A stretch of DNA of 32,156 bases from Desulfuromonas sp. (GTDB taxonomy: Bacteria > Desulfobacterota > Desulfuromonadia > Desulfuromonadales > BM515). Below, piece after piece: positions 29,197-32,156 of this stretch (position 1 is the stretch's first letter; the number at the start of each line of letters is the position of its first letter). The notes under the pieces were generated by a model. It ran no database searches, was not told the origin of the DNA, and was given only the letters and a program-made list of their open reading frames with translations. The stretch is from the NCBI GenBank assembly GCA_002869635.1, contig PKUF01000114.1, positions 1 to 32,156 on the forward strand, read 5' to 3'. The position numbers were made by a program, and so were the translations under genes.

Positions 29197-30327
29197 ATGA
29201 AAGCCATTTTGGCATTGGCCGATGGTCGCGTCTTCCACGGTCGGGCTCTCGGAGCCAGCGGTGAGGTTAGCGGCGAGGTCGTCTTCAATACCAGCATGAC
29301 CGGTTACCAGGAGATCCTCACCGACCCCTCCTATGCCGGCGAGATCGTCACCATGACCTATCCTCTGATCGGCAACTACGGCATTAATCCCGAAGATGTC
29401 GAATCTCGCCAGCCTTTTTTGCGGGGTTTTGTCACCAAAGAGGCGTGTGACCTGCCGAGCAACTGGCGTTCAGAGATGTCCCTTGATGCCTATCTCAAAG
29501 AACATCAGATTGTCGGCATTCAGGGGATCGATACCCGAGCGCTGGTGCGGCACATCCGCGATAACGGGGCGCAGACCGGGGTTCTCTCGTCGGTTGACCT
29601 TGATCCGACCTCCCTGGTGGAGAAGGCACGCAAGGCGCCCTCCATCGTCGGCCATGACCTCGTCAAAGAGGTGACCTGCAAAGAGCCGTATCTCTGGGAA
29701 GAGGGGCTCTGGGATCTTGCTGATGGCTATCGTAAACCGACCGAGGCGCCCCGTTTCAACGTGGTTGCCTACGATTTTGGGATCAAGCGCAACATCCTGC
29801 GCAACCTGATCGATGCCGGCTGCAGCGTCACCGTGGTCCCGGCCGACTATCCGGCTGAGAAGGTGCTTGAGATGGCGCCGGATGGTGTATTCCTCAGCAA
29901 CGGCCCTGGGGACCCTGAGCCGATTGTTTATGCTCAGGAGAATATCCGCCAGCTGCTCGGCAAGGTGCCTCTCTTCGGAATCTGCCTCGGGCACCAGCTC
30001 CTCTGCCTCGCTCTTGGCGGCAAGACCTACAAGCTCAAGTTCGGCCATCGTGGCGGCAACCAGCCGGTGCGACGTGGGGAAGGACACAACGTCGAGATCA
30101 CCTCGCAAAATCACGGTTTTGCCGTTGATGCAGCCTCTCTCGATACGACAGCGCTGGTCTCTCATATCAACCTCAACGACAACACGGTGGAAGGGCTCGA
30201 GCATCTGGTCAAGCCGGCCTTCTCGGTGCAGTATCACCCCGAGGCCTCCCCCGGCCCGCACGATGCCCGTTATCTTTTTGGCCGCTTCATCGAACTGATG
30301 GAGACGCACAAAAGCGGCGGTAACTAG
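29197..30327 (+). CDS. carA: Carbamoyl-phosphate synthase small subunit
   Basis: [67 protein letters not shown]. Confidence 0.98.
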   Translation: MKAILALADGRVFHGRALGASGEVSGEVVFNTSMTGYQEILTDPSYAGEIVTMTYPLIGNYGINPEDVESRQPFLRGFVTKEACDLPSNWRSEMSLDAYLKEHQIVGIQGIDTRALVRHIRDNGAQTGVLSSVDLDPTSLVEKARKAPSIVGHDLVKEVTCKEPYLWEEGLWDLADGYRKPTEAPRFNVVAYDFGIKRNILRNLIDAGCSVTVVPADYPAEKVLEMAPDGVFLSNGPGDPEPIVYAQENIRQLLGKVPLFGICLGHQLLCLALGGKTYKLKFGHRGGNQPVRRGEGHNVEITSQNHGFAVDAASLDTTALVSHINLNDNTVEGLEHLVKPAFSVQYHPEASPGPHDARYLFGRFIELMETHKSGGN

Positions 30328-30378
30328 CGCTCTCTCGTGGCGCTGTGCGCCCATGTTCCCTGACACCGAGGTTTAACC

Positions 30379-32156
<1,778 letters not shown>

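Noticed and set aside
29470-30366. 298-aa minus-strand ORF opposite carA
   Set aside because: Shadow ORF; carA on the plus strand is unambiguous.

Overview
This 32 kb window looks like a bacterial chromosomal core-metabolism segment. Gene order and protein motifs resemble Desulfuromonadales (Geobacter/Desulfuromonas/Pelobacter-like); that placement is an inference. Minus-strand nrdJ (B12-dependent RNR) is divergent from a long plus-strand run: yceD(DUF177)-rpmF-plsX-fabH-fabD-fabG-acpP-fabF-rpiB, glyA-dCMP deaminase-nrdR-ribD-ribE-ribBA-ribH-nusB-hom. A minus-strand block follows: an orphan sensor histidine kinase, tRNA-Gly(GCC), pgsA and a lytic transglycosylase. Then come plus-strand nadB, a chorismate mutase, a stand-alone DAHP-synthase N-terminal-like domain, a MaoC hydratase, a receiver-PilZ protein, lepA-lepB, and a PyrR-attenuated pyrR-pyrB-pyrC-carA-carB operon (carB runs off the end). 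The most interesting signal is on the minus strand at about 18295-18378. It is a GEMM-I-type cyclic-dinucleotide riboswitch with an A immediately 5' of the GCAAACC core, the signature linked to 3',3'-cGAMP sensing in Geobacter. A terminator-type expression platform follows, and the orphan histidine kinase lies just downstream. Other points of interest: the free-standing DAHPS regulatory-like domain next to a chorismate mutase, a NrdR box (plus a degenerate second one 32 bp away) in the nrdJ promoter with nrdR in the same window, and paired palindromes over the -35 elements of the fatty-acid/phospholipid operon. I saw no mobile elements or CRISPR arrays.
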